38,777 nt of DNA from an uncultured Lachnospiraceae bacterium (GTDB taxonomy: Bacteria; Bacillota; Clostridia; Lachnospirales; Lachnospiraceae): positions 1 through 38,777 of the forward strand of contig CAJUOO010000028.1 of the NCBI GenBank assembly GCA_910588535.1, given 5' to 3'. Shown here one piece after another: positions 1-6,372 of this stretch (positions within the stretch are counted from its first letter, which is position 1; each line of letters starts with the position of its first letter). The position numbers were made by a program, and so were the translations under genes. The notes under the pieces are model-generated. The model made no database searches and was not told the DNA's origin. It was given only the letters and a program-made list of their open reading frames with translations.

Positions 1-177
1 GACCGCTACGACATCCGCTTTGACCTTGCCAGCTATTACGGCGGGCTGCATTGCGAGGAATGTTTCGACGTGTTCACACGCAGCAAGTGGAAGCCGACCC
101 GGATTGAATACAGCGACTACTGGTATCTTGTCGGTATCAGAGCCGACGACCTTAACGGGCTGCGGGTGCGTATCTGA
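1..177 (+). CDS. C-terminal part of a DUF5348-like mobile-element protein (5' truncated by window edge)
   Basis: Frame 1 is open from the first base to a TGA at 175-177 and gives 58 residues with no start, so the gene begins outside the window. The run RYDIRF...YYGGLHCEECFDVF...KWKPTRIEY...WYLVGI..DDLNGLRVRI resembles, from memory, the small DUF5348 family found in integrative and conjugative elements of gut Firmicutes. No enzymatic function is known for that family. Composition is clearly more GC-rich than the following kilobases, which fits a mobile-element edge. Assignment is by pattern recognition only; a profile search would settle it. Confidence 0.55.
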   Translation, partial: DRYDIRFDLASYYGGLHCEECFDVFTRSKWKPTRIEYSDYWYLVGIRADDLNGLRVRI

Positions 178-202
178 CAGGATATGGAGCGATAACAAGT
201 AA

Positions 203-244
203 GGCGGCGGGATAGTCAATGCCTGTCACCGCCGCCCTGTTTTG
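203..244 (+). terminator. Intrinsic terminator after the DUF5348-like gene
   Basis: An 8 bp perfect G/C stem (GGCGGCGG at 203-210, CCGCCGCC at 229-236) is followed by CTGTTTT, about 25 bases after the stop codon. The U-tract is short. Confidence 0.6.
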
Positions 245-249
245 GACTT

Positions 250-663
250 TTATTGAACCGATAAACCGGAATCTGTCGATGTGTTTGCTTTGTCTAAATA
301 CACAAAGATTTTATACGTTCCGACAAAGTTATCACACTTAGCGACCAATGTATATGTGGTGGAACGTTCAAGTATAAAATAGGTCGCCAACTCTTTTGCA
401 TTATCCAAGGTATAAACAGCATTACCATCTGAATCGTACAAGGTCATGTCCAAATTTCCGCTGATAACATTCGATTCAAAAACAAACTTTATCCTATTGC
501 CTGCTTCTCCTACGAAAGAAATGTCAGATGATGCGGTGACTTGCTTTGAATACTCATTGCTCATGTTACCTAATACTGTAGGTCGGGTCAGCAGATAAAA
601 GCTGATAATTCCTACTGCCACAACGAGGATAAAACTGATGAGGATGATATATTTCTTTTTCAT
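250..663 (-). CDS. Small membrane-anchored extracytoplasmic protein of unknown function
   Basis: The 137-residue product begins MKKKYIIL and has one hydrophobic segment at about residues 5-25 (signal anchor or uncleaved signal peptide). The rest is a polar, beta-rich domain with Tyr/Thr-rich strands (LDMTLYDSDGNAVYTLDN, TTYTLVAKCDNFVGTYKIFVY), which suggests a small beta-sandwich exposed outside the cell. There is no Cys lipobox. The family is not recognised. A promoter lies directly upstream (-10 at 709-714), so it is probably transcribed alone. It sits between a mobile-element edge and a broken MATE gene. Confidence 0.6.
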   Translation of the reverse strand: MKKKYIILISFILVVAVGIISFYLLTRPTVLGNMSNEYSKQVTASSDISFVGEAGNRIKFVFESNVISGNLDMTLYDSDGNAVYTLDNAKELATYFILERSTTYTLVAKCDNFVGTYKIFVYLDKANTSTDSGLSVQ

Positions 664-708
664 GCCATTATCCTTTCAAGTCTTAATTTACCAATCTATG
701 GTAAAAGA

Positions 709-737
709 ATTATACCACATCCAATTACGAAAAGCAA
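709..737 (-). promoter_or_regulatory. Sigma-A type promoter for the small membrane protein
   Basis: On the minus strand TTGCTT (732-737) is separated by 17 bp from TATAAT (709-714), about 45 bp before the ATG at 663. Confidence 0.55.
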
Positions 738-795
738 TCCGCCTTATACCCGTCACATATAACTTTTATTTTCATGGCATATACCTTTCATTTCA

Positions 796-2121
796 TCATT
801 TCTCCAAAGACAGAGCCTTCGTATACCGCACCATTTTTAGGACTACATAAAATGCAACCAGTAATTCAGTAACCGGCATCGCAAACCAAACCGCATCTGC
901 CACAGCCGGAAGGATATAGATTAACATCCCGCTGACCACAGCACCCATGGCAACAGAAACAACGAAAGAAGCCATCGGTTTCATCAACGTCTGAAAATAG
1001 TAAGTAGAAAAAATATTAAGCGGAAGCAACAGGAAAGAAATACCATAACTGCAAATAATACATGGGGCAATAGCCAGGATTTCCTCCGTTGGCGTCATAA
1101 AAATTCGGACAAAGAAATTAGGGACAAAAACAGCAAGCGCCGTCCAAATCACCCCAAACACCGCCGCCGTCCCTAATGCATATTTCAAAATCTGAACAAT
1201 CCGTTTCCCTTTTCCTGCACCAAAATTCGCAGAGAGCATCGGCTGGGATGCCTGACCGATGCTGTAAGCACAGCACTGGACAAACGTGCTGATATTGATG
1301 ATGATGCCATAGACTGCCAGCGCATCCGTTCCCAGATATTTTAAAATCTGCCTGTTAAACAGCATTGTAAGAATCCCCATCGCCACATCAATAAAAAACG
1401 TGGAAAAACCGGTGATACCAATAGACTTCAGAATGAAAAACAATTCCACAGGCTTTACAAGCCTTAAAGTATTCTTTTTACTGCAAAAATGCGTCAGCAT
1501 TACCAGCAAGGAAAAAACAGACCCAATGGCAGTTGCAAGACCTGCGCCCATGATTCCCATCCCCAGCACAAACACAAAGAGGTAATCTCCAAATACATTA
1601 AAGATTCCGCCAAATAACACCGCCATCGTTGCAAGAGCAGGATTCCCATCGTTGCGCAGAAAAGCTGACATAAGCTGTGTAAACAGGAAACTTGGCACTA
1701 CAAATTTAACTGGAAACAGATAACTCCTTGCCAGCGGGAGCAGTGTTTCCTACGCTCCGAACAGCCGCAGCAGCTCCACGTCAAAAAAGACCACCGCCAG
1801 CCATGCAAGAGCAGCCAGAACCGCCGCCCCGATAACCGCAGCAGTAAAGTATTCATTAGACTTTTTCTGATTCTGTTCAGATTCTCCGCGCAATGTAGTA
1901 AAAAGCACAGAACCACCGATTCCCATAAGCAACCCAAGACTGTATATGATATTCCAAACAGGGGTAACCACAGCCAGTGCTGCCGTGCCTTCCGGCCCCT
2001 GATACTGTCCGACCATCGCCATATCCACTGCACCGTAAATGGACGAAATCAGCGCGCTTCCGAATGCCGCGGCCAGATATTTAAAATACATTGGTTTGAT
2101 TTTACTTGTAAGCAAATCCAT
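796..2121 (-). pseudogene. MATE family multidrug/cation efflux transporter interrupted by one in-frame TAG
   Basis: Reading from the ATG at 2121, the sequence encodes a MATE transporter of normal length (441 sense codons plus one TAG). The N-terminal part has the hallmark SIYGAVDMAMVGQYQGPEGTAAL and helix-rich segments. The TAG at 1750-1752 follows the residues RLFGA, and the SAME frame continues as ETLLPLARSYLFPVKF into the remaining 300+ residues (SAFLRNDGNPALATMAVLFGGIFNVFGDYLFV is typical MATE). So this is a single nonsense substitution, not a frameshift or deletion. A GTG at 1698 could restart the C-terminal part, but half a MATE protein is unlikely to work. A GGAGGAGG ribosome site precedes the start. 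It is controlled by the leader/terminator at 2161-2242. A sequencing error or read-through cannot be excluded. Confidence 0.85.
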
Positions 2122-2160
2122 TTGTTTCCTCCTCCTGATCTCTTTTTGCTTTCCAAAAGT

Positions 2161-2259
2161 AAAAAAGCCGGATAAAGAACAGACTTTTCAATCTGTGCCT
2201 TATCCAGCATATCACTTCCACCGAGCAATATACCCTCCGAGCAAGCTGCCTGCATTATA
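2161..2259 (-). promoter_or_regulatory. Leader RNA 1: -10 box, CTCGGAGGGTA motif and intrinsic terminator ahead of the MATE gene
   Basis: On the minus strand a TATAAT (2254-2259) lies inside the end of the acetyltransferase gene and is followed 12 bp later by CTCGGAGGGTA (2231-2241). Then comes a stem GCTGGATAAGG.ACAGA / TCTGT.CTTTATCCGGC (2167-2208) with a run of T at 2161-2166. The terminator would end transcription about 40 bases before the MATE ATG. The whole leader is nearly identical to leader 2 at 2896-2998. A good -35 box is not visible. Confidence 0.7.
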
Positions 2260-2271
2260 TAAAAAGCAGAA

Positions 2272-2721
2272 TTATTCCATTTTCTTTCCCATTAAAATAA
2301 CACCGTTTTCCCTTTCAAACCCGTGCTTTCCATAAAACTTCGGAAGAATTCCTTCATTTGCGGTAATCAGGTTTACGCCTTTTATTCCGCGTTCTTCCAT
2401 CTCCGCAAGACAGCGTTCCAAAAGTTTTGTTGCAATACCTTTTCTCTGGTAATCCGGCAAAACCGCAAGGTCATTGACCTCAAAAACCCTTCCATAATGA
2501 AACAGCATCGTACTGCCCAAAATGAACCCTGCTACTCTGCCATCCGACAAGCACTCCAATCCATAGGATTGTTTTGATTCTAAAATTTCACTGACATGGA
2601 GTATCGCATCTTCTATCGTCCAACAATCATTCCATGGTTCGCCGGAAAATGCTTTTGCATATACTTCCCCGTATTCCCGAATATGTTCCAATGAACAGCG
2701 TTTTATAATATAACTTCCCAT
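2272..2721 (-). CDS. GNAT family N-acetyltransferase
   Basis: The 149-residue product has the GNAT fold signature: motif A with VNDLAVLPDYQRKGIATKLL (about 82-101, acetyl-CoA pyrophosphate loop Q-R-K-G-I-A), and a motif B tail KFYGKHGFER. It should transfer an acetyl group from acetyl-CoA to an unknown amine; antibiotic and small-molecule acetyltransferases of this size are common, but the substrate cannot be read from sequence. The ATG is preceded by AGGGAGGG at good spacing. It follows the 45-codon ORF at 2737-2874 by 15 bases and shares its promoter and leader/terminator, placing it in the same regulated resistance-like set as the two MATE genes. Confidence 0.85.
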   Translation of the reverse strand: MGSYIIKRCSLEHIREYGEVYAKAFSGEPWNDCWTIEDAILHVSEILESKQSYGLECLSDGRVAGFILGSTMLFHYGRVFEVNDLAVLPDYQRKGIATKLLERCLAEMEERGIKGVNLITANEGILPKFYGKHGFERENGVILMGKKME

Positions 2722-2736
2722 ATCAATAATCCCTCC

Positions 2737-2874
2737 CTACCACTCACCAACCAACGGACGCGGAATATACCACCATTTTTCAAAATCCAATTGATAGCGT
2801 CCGCTGACCACGCTTATATCAGAATCGTGCTTCCATTTTGTCCACAGACAGACCCATAACGTTCTCTTCCCCAC
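2737..2874 (-). CDS. Small Trp-rich ORF (45 aa), GTG start
   Basis: A GTG at 2872-2874 lies 6 bases after a strong GGAGG site and opens a 45-codon frame ending TAG at 2737-2739. The product is rich in Trp (six) and basic/aromatic residues, with stretches TLWVCLWTKWKHD and FEKWWYIPRPLVGEW. It starts about 20 bases after the leader-2 terminator and ends 15 bases before the acetyltransferase start, so it would be co-transcribed and perhaps translationally coupled. The family is not recognised. It may be a genuine small protein or the 3' remnant of a longer gene. The ribosome site supports translation, nothing more. Confidence 0.4.
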   Translation of the reverse strand: MGKRTLWVCLWTKWKHDSDISVVSGRYQLDFEKWWYIPRPLVGEW

Positions 2875-2895
2875 AATTTCCCTCCGCCCTCCCTA

Positions 2896-3021
2896 AAGAA
2901 AAAATGCCGGATAAAGAACAGACTTTTCAATCTGCGCCTTATCCAGCACATTACTTCCACTGAGCAATACACCCTCCGAGCTAATAATAATTATATTATT
3001 AAAAACAGAGATGTTTGTCAA
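2896..3021 (-). promoter_or_regulatory. Promoter plus leader RNA 2 with CTCGGAGGGTG motif and intrinsic terminator, ahead of the small ORF and GNAT gene
   Basis: On the minus strand TTGACA (3016-3021) is 17 bp from TAATAT (2993-2998). The motif CTCGGAGGGTG (2970-2980) falls about 12 bases after the -10, so it would sit close to the 5' end of the RNA. A short stem GTGTATT / AATGTGC and then a long terminator stem (2906-2947) with a T-run (2896-2905) follow. Leader 1 has the same layout and nearly the same sequence. Confidence 0.75.
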
Positions 3022-3054
3022 GCTGATTTAACAATAAAATATTAAAACTTTTCC

Positions 3055-3226
3055 TTGACATTTATTAAACAGGTAGTATAATATCGGATTGTATGTCGGA
3101 GGGTACAGTCTGCCAAAACACCATTTCAGCAGGCTATACCAGACAAGAGGGTTTTATTCTTTGCAGCCTTCGGAGGGTAGTAAGCCAGACAAGACAATTG
3201 TTTTTACAGTTGTCTTGTCTTTTTTT
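3055..3226 (+). promoter_or_regulatory. Promoter plus leader RNA 3 with TCGGAGGGTA motif and intrinsic terminator, ahead of the MATE-kinase fusion
   Basis: TTGACA (3055-3060), 16 bp, TATAAT (3077-3082) form a near-consensus promoter. The RNA should begin near 3089-3091, and TCGGAGGGTA occupies 3096-3105. A hairpin GGTA.AGTCTGC / GCAGGCT.TACC follows, then a second CGGAGGGTA near 3170. The element ends in a perfect 11 bp terminator stem (AGACAAGACAA 3187-3197, TTGTCTTGTCT 3210-3220) and six T. The octamer CAGACAAG also occurs before the stem (about 3140), offering an alternative pairing partner. Gene translation starts 135 bases after the terminator. Confidence 0.75.
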
Positions 3227-3360
3227 ATGCACAGCCCCATACAGGGGAATTATGCCGCTAAGGCAGCGCATAAGGCACGGCGGGTAGAAGAAGACTTTTC
3301 CTTTACTCGATGCATGAGCAAGTGCAAAGAAAATTTTTCATTTACAGGGAGGTAATTACA

Positions 3361-5313
3361 TTGCAGTTGAAACAAAATAAAGATTTTAAGATATTTTTGA
3401 AATATCTCATTCCCAGTATGCTTTCGATGGCACTTATGGCTGTCTATACATTTACCGACACATTTGTTGTCGGCAGGAAACTTGGTGCAATTGCACTTGG
3501 CGCTATGGGAATCTGCACACCCGTTCTTACAGTCACTTACGCTTTAGGTTTTTTATACGGAATGGGCGGCGGAGTACTCTATTCCATCGACAAAGGGAAA
3601 AAAGATACCGGCCATGCAAACAAAATATTCACTACCTCATTCATGATGCTTCTTGTTACAGGGCTTTTGATAATGGCAGCGGGCAATCTGTTCATTTGGC
3701 CGCTCTCACATTTTCTCGGTGCGGACAAAGAAAATATCGCTTATGTAATCCCTTACCTGCGTTGCATTGTTTCTTATGCCCCGGGATTCATGTTGGATGT
3801 GTTTCTTATGACATATATAAAAAATGACGGGCATCCGAATGTCGCCATGGTTGCAACAGTAACAGGCACTGTACTTAATATCATACTTGACTGCATTTTT
3901 GTATTCATATTTAAGTGGGGAATGTTCGGAGCTGCGTTTGCTACATGTATAGGTTCTGGAAGCTGTTCAGCTATCAGCATCTTTTACATCTTAAAAAAGC
4001 ACCTAAATCTCATCCCCTGCATAAAGAACATGTGCGGGAACCTGATACTGAGAATACTGCGGGCGGGATTCAGTGTATTTGTCCTTGAATGTTCCTCCGG
4101 TATCGTAACCTTTGTTTTTATTTTTCAGGCAACAAAATTTTACGGGACAATAGGCGCATCCATTTATACGGTTATTATGAATTGGACGCTTATTTGTTTT
4201 AACCTCATAATGGGCATTGCCCAGTCAGTCCAGCCACTGATCAGCATAAGCTGTGGTGAACAGAATCATAAAAGAGCGCATACATTCCGTAAGTATGCCC
4301 TTAACTCATCCCTTGCAGCCGGGGTGCTGTTTTTATTGATAGGATACACATTAACCGAGCCGCTTATTGCCGTTTTTTCTAAAGATACACCAGAATTGAT
4401 ACGGCAGGCAGCAGAATGCTTCAGGCTTTATCTTCCGGCATATTTTATCATGGGAATCAGTATTTCAATCGGAATCTATTTCCATGCAATAGAAGCATCC
4501 GCAAAATCCCTTGTTGTTATGCTTATGCGCGGCATTATAATGCCTGTTACATCTGCTTTTGTCCTTCCGCTTTTTTTAGATAAAGCAGGATTATGGATTT
4601 CTGTCCCGTTTGCAGAACTTACCGTTGCCGTCATTGCTGGCTTATTCCTGATATATTCAGACAAGCATGAAACCGCCCAAATAACCAAAAATGAAAACAC
4701 ACCTCTTGATACAGGCGAAAAACAGCTTATTATTACAATAAGCCGCGAATTTGGATCTGGAGGACGTATTATTGGTCGTGAAATTGCTGCAAAGCTGGGC
4801 ATTCCTGTATATGACAAAGAAGTGCCGGAATTAGCAGCGCTTCAAACCGGACTGCCTTCAGAAACAATGCACGGAGCGGAAGATAAAAACATATATCCGT
4901 TTGGTCTCTACACAAAAGGGCATTACACCCCGATTCCTAACCGTATTTTTCTTGCGCAATGCAAAGTAATAACAGAACTTGCCGAAAAGGGGGCTTGTGT
5001 TATTATCGGACGCTGTGCTGACTATGTTCTGCGCAGTAAATTTCCTACTCTCAATATCTTCATACATGCGCCTCTCGAAATGCGCATTAAACGTATTATG
5101 GAATATGACGGATGCACCGAAAAGCAGGCAGTCCAAAAAATTATTGAAAGCGATAAGGCAAGAGCCGGATACCATGATTTTTTTACACATTCTGAATGGG
5201 GCAAAGTCCAGAATTATGATTTAACTTTAAATAGCACCCTTGGATTGGAAACTTCCGTCAAAATGGTACTTGACGCTGCCAGCCAAAAAGAAATCGATCG
5301 GAATTATTTATAA
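3361..5313 (+). CDS. MATE transporter fused to a C-terminal cytidylate-kinase-like domain
   Basis: The start is taken as TTG at 3361 because AGGGAGGT ends 8 bases upstream; the more upstream ATG has no such site. The product is 650 residues. Residues ~1-440 form a 12-helix MATE transporter (LIPSMLSMALMAVYTFTDT, DAFLMTYIKNDGHPN-like region, GIAQSVQPLISISCGEQN). From about residue 455 a soluble domain begins QLIITISREFGSGGRIIGRE, the P-loop of the cytidylate-kinase-like family, followed by ACVIIGRCADYVL and an Arg-rich lid (RIKRIMEYDG.TEKQA). The transporter likely exports a drug or metabolite using an ion gradient; the kinase-like domain would face the cytoplasm and may bind or phosphorylate a nucleotide or the substrate. 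Which of these is right cannot be told. Controlled by leader 3. Confidence 0.85.
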   Translation: MQLKQNKDFKIFLKYLIPSMLSMALMAVYTFTDTFVVGRKLGAIALGAMGICTPVLTVTYALGFLYGMGGGVLYSIDKGKKDTGHANKIFTTSFMMLLVTGLLIMAAGNLFIWPLSHFLGADKENIAYVIPYLRCIVSYAPGFMLDVFLMTYIKNDGHPNVAMVATVTGTVLNIILDCIFVFIFKWGMFGAAFATCIGSGSCSAISIFYILKKHLNLIPCIKNMCGNLILRILRAGFSVFVLECSSGIVTFVFIFQATKFYGTIGASIYTVIMNWTLICFNLIMGIAQSVQPLISISCGEQNHKRAHTFRKYALNSSLAAGVLFLLIGYTLTEPLIAVFSKDTPELIRQAAECFRLYLPAYFIMGISISIGIYFHAIEASAKSLVVMLMRGIIMPVTSAFVLPLFLDKAGLWISVPFAELTVAVIAGLFLIYSDKHETAQITKNENTPLDTGEKQLIITISREFGSGGRIIGREIAAKLGIPVYDKEVPELAALQTGLPSETMHGAEDKNIYPFGLYTKGHYTPIPNRIFLAQCKVITELAEKGACVIIGRCADYVLRSKFPTLNIFIHAPLEMRIKRIMEYDGCTEKQAVQKIIESDKARAGYHDFFTHSEWGKVQNYDLTLNSTLGLETSVKMVLDAASQKEIDRNYL

Positions 5314-5400
5314 TAGCCTGTCATTCCTCTGTCAAAAATCAAAAAGCATAAGGGTTTACTTGGATAACCCACAAAGCCATTATGTCATTTTAAGAATATA

Positions 5401-5464
5401 ATTTATCCGAGAAACTTTTCAAATGCCAATAATACTGGCTCTCAAAAATTGTTCTCGGATAAAT
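5401..5464. repeat. Inverted repeat after the MATE-kinase gene
   Basis: ATTTATCCGAGAAAC (5401-5415) and GTTCTCGGATAAAT (5451-5464) are complementary apart from one bulged base, with a 35 base loop. It starts about 88 bases after the stop codon. There is no T-run after either arm, so it is not a clear terminator; it could be an operator, an mRNA 3' hairpin or an insertion-sequence scar. Confidence 0.4.
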
Positions 5465-5824
5465 TTACTACAGTTTTCATTTCATTTAGTTAAACCTGCC
5501 ATAAACTGATATTCTCCTTCTCCCATATTAAAAAGGACTGCATCTCGCAATCCTCTTGCACCAGTGTGTTCCTGCCCTGTATTTTGTTTGATGTACCTAT
5601 AACTGGCACGCTATATCAATCGCTGTCTGTAAGCAGACTTTATAAAAACCTTGCAAATCATTTGAAAGAGAAACTTCTGCCGGAGCATCATCCAAACCTA
5701 TCGCTCGCAAGACATGGGAAAAGACTTGCGAAAATGAAATACGATAAGGAACATAAGGACAGCTTATCAAAGTACCCTGAATCAAAGGAGCGTATGCAGA
5801 GCCTTTGTTTTGCCCTTTTTTAAT
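5465..5824. other. Gene-poor stretch with one unrecognised short ORF
   Basis: No recognisable gene is seen. A plus-strand frame from ATG 5566 to TAA 5823 would encode 85 residues, the last 60 hydrophilic and Lys/Glu-rich (HLKEKLLPEHHPNLSL, ERMQSLCFALF). It lacks a good ribosome site. The opposite strand also has a comparably long open frame, so neither is convincing. The stretch may be a decayed gene fragment of the accessory region. Confidence 0.25.
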
Positions 5825-6265
5825 TTATTTCTCTTTATCTTCGAGCAATGGCTTTTCCACCGCGCTTATCAACTTCTGATAAAGCTCTGGATACTCTTTT
5901 TTTACATTGACGGGCTTTAAATTCCTCCCTACCAGTGCGTGTATTGTCTTACCTACATTGATCGGCGTCTCATCATTTTCCCGATAGATCACATATTCAA
6001 TCTCAAGCTTTGCCCCTGTCACCTTTTTAAGCTCCGCCTGAACAATTAAGTGATCTTCATAATATGCTGCACTGATATATTTGCTGTACAGCTCTACCAG
6101 AGGCATGATCAGTCCCTGCTGCTCTATCTCTGTGTAGGTCATGCCCATCTTCTTGATAAGCTCCGTTCTTGCTACTTCATACCAGATGGAATAATTGGAA
6201 TGATGTGCGATTCCCATCTGGTCTGTCTCCGCATATCGAACCACAATATGACTTCTTGCTACCAT
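5825..6265 (-). CDS. Acyl-CoA thioesterase, YbgC/4-hydroxybenzoyl-CoA thioesterase family
   Basis: The 146-residue product is a single hot-dog domain. The signature RYAETDQMGIAHHSNYSIWYEVARTEL near residue 10-36 contains the catalytic Asp (AETDQMG) and the His/Asn of the 4HBT family. Such enzymes hydrolyse short or medium acyl-CoAs or acyl-ACPs in the cytoplasm; the native substrate is unknown. A plausible promoter (TTACGT, 17 bp, TATAAC) lies about 60 bases upstream and the ATG follows AGGGAGAG. It starts 107 bases after the aminotransferase stop codon. Confidence 0.88.
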   Translation of the reverse strand: MVARSHIVVRYAETDQMGIAHHSNYSIWYEVARTELIKKMGMTYTEIEQQGLIMPLVELYSKYISAAYYEDHLIVQAELKKVTGAKLEIEYVIYRENDETPINVGKTIHALVGRNLKPVNVKKEYPELYQKLISAVEKPLLEDKEK

Positions 6266-6372
6266 ACTCTCCCTACTTTCTCACAATCTACTCTTATCTT
6301 TCTTTTTATTACTTTATGTTATACACGAAATACTACACATACGTAACCATTCACTTTTATTATGATGTTCTG

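Noticed and set aside
1698..1752. Frameshift in the first MATE gene
   Set aside because: The two parts are in the same frame (54 bases apart, 18 codons) with only a TAG between; it is a nonsense change.
3055..3226. Leader 3 as a T-box, guanidine or THF riboswitch
   Set aside because: The conserved bases of those classes (T-box AGGGTGGNACCGCG, guanidine-I core, THF core) are absent; only a GGAGGGTA stretch is shared by chance.
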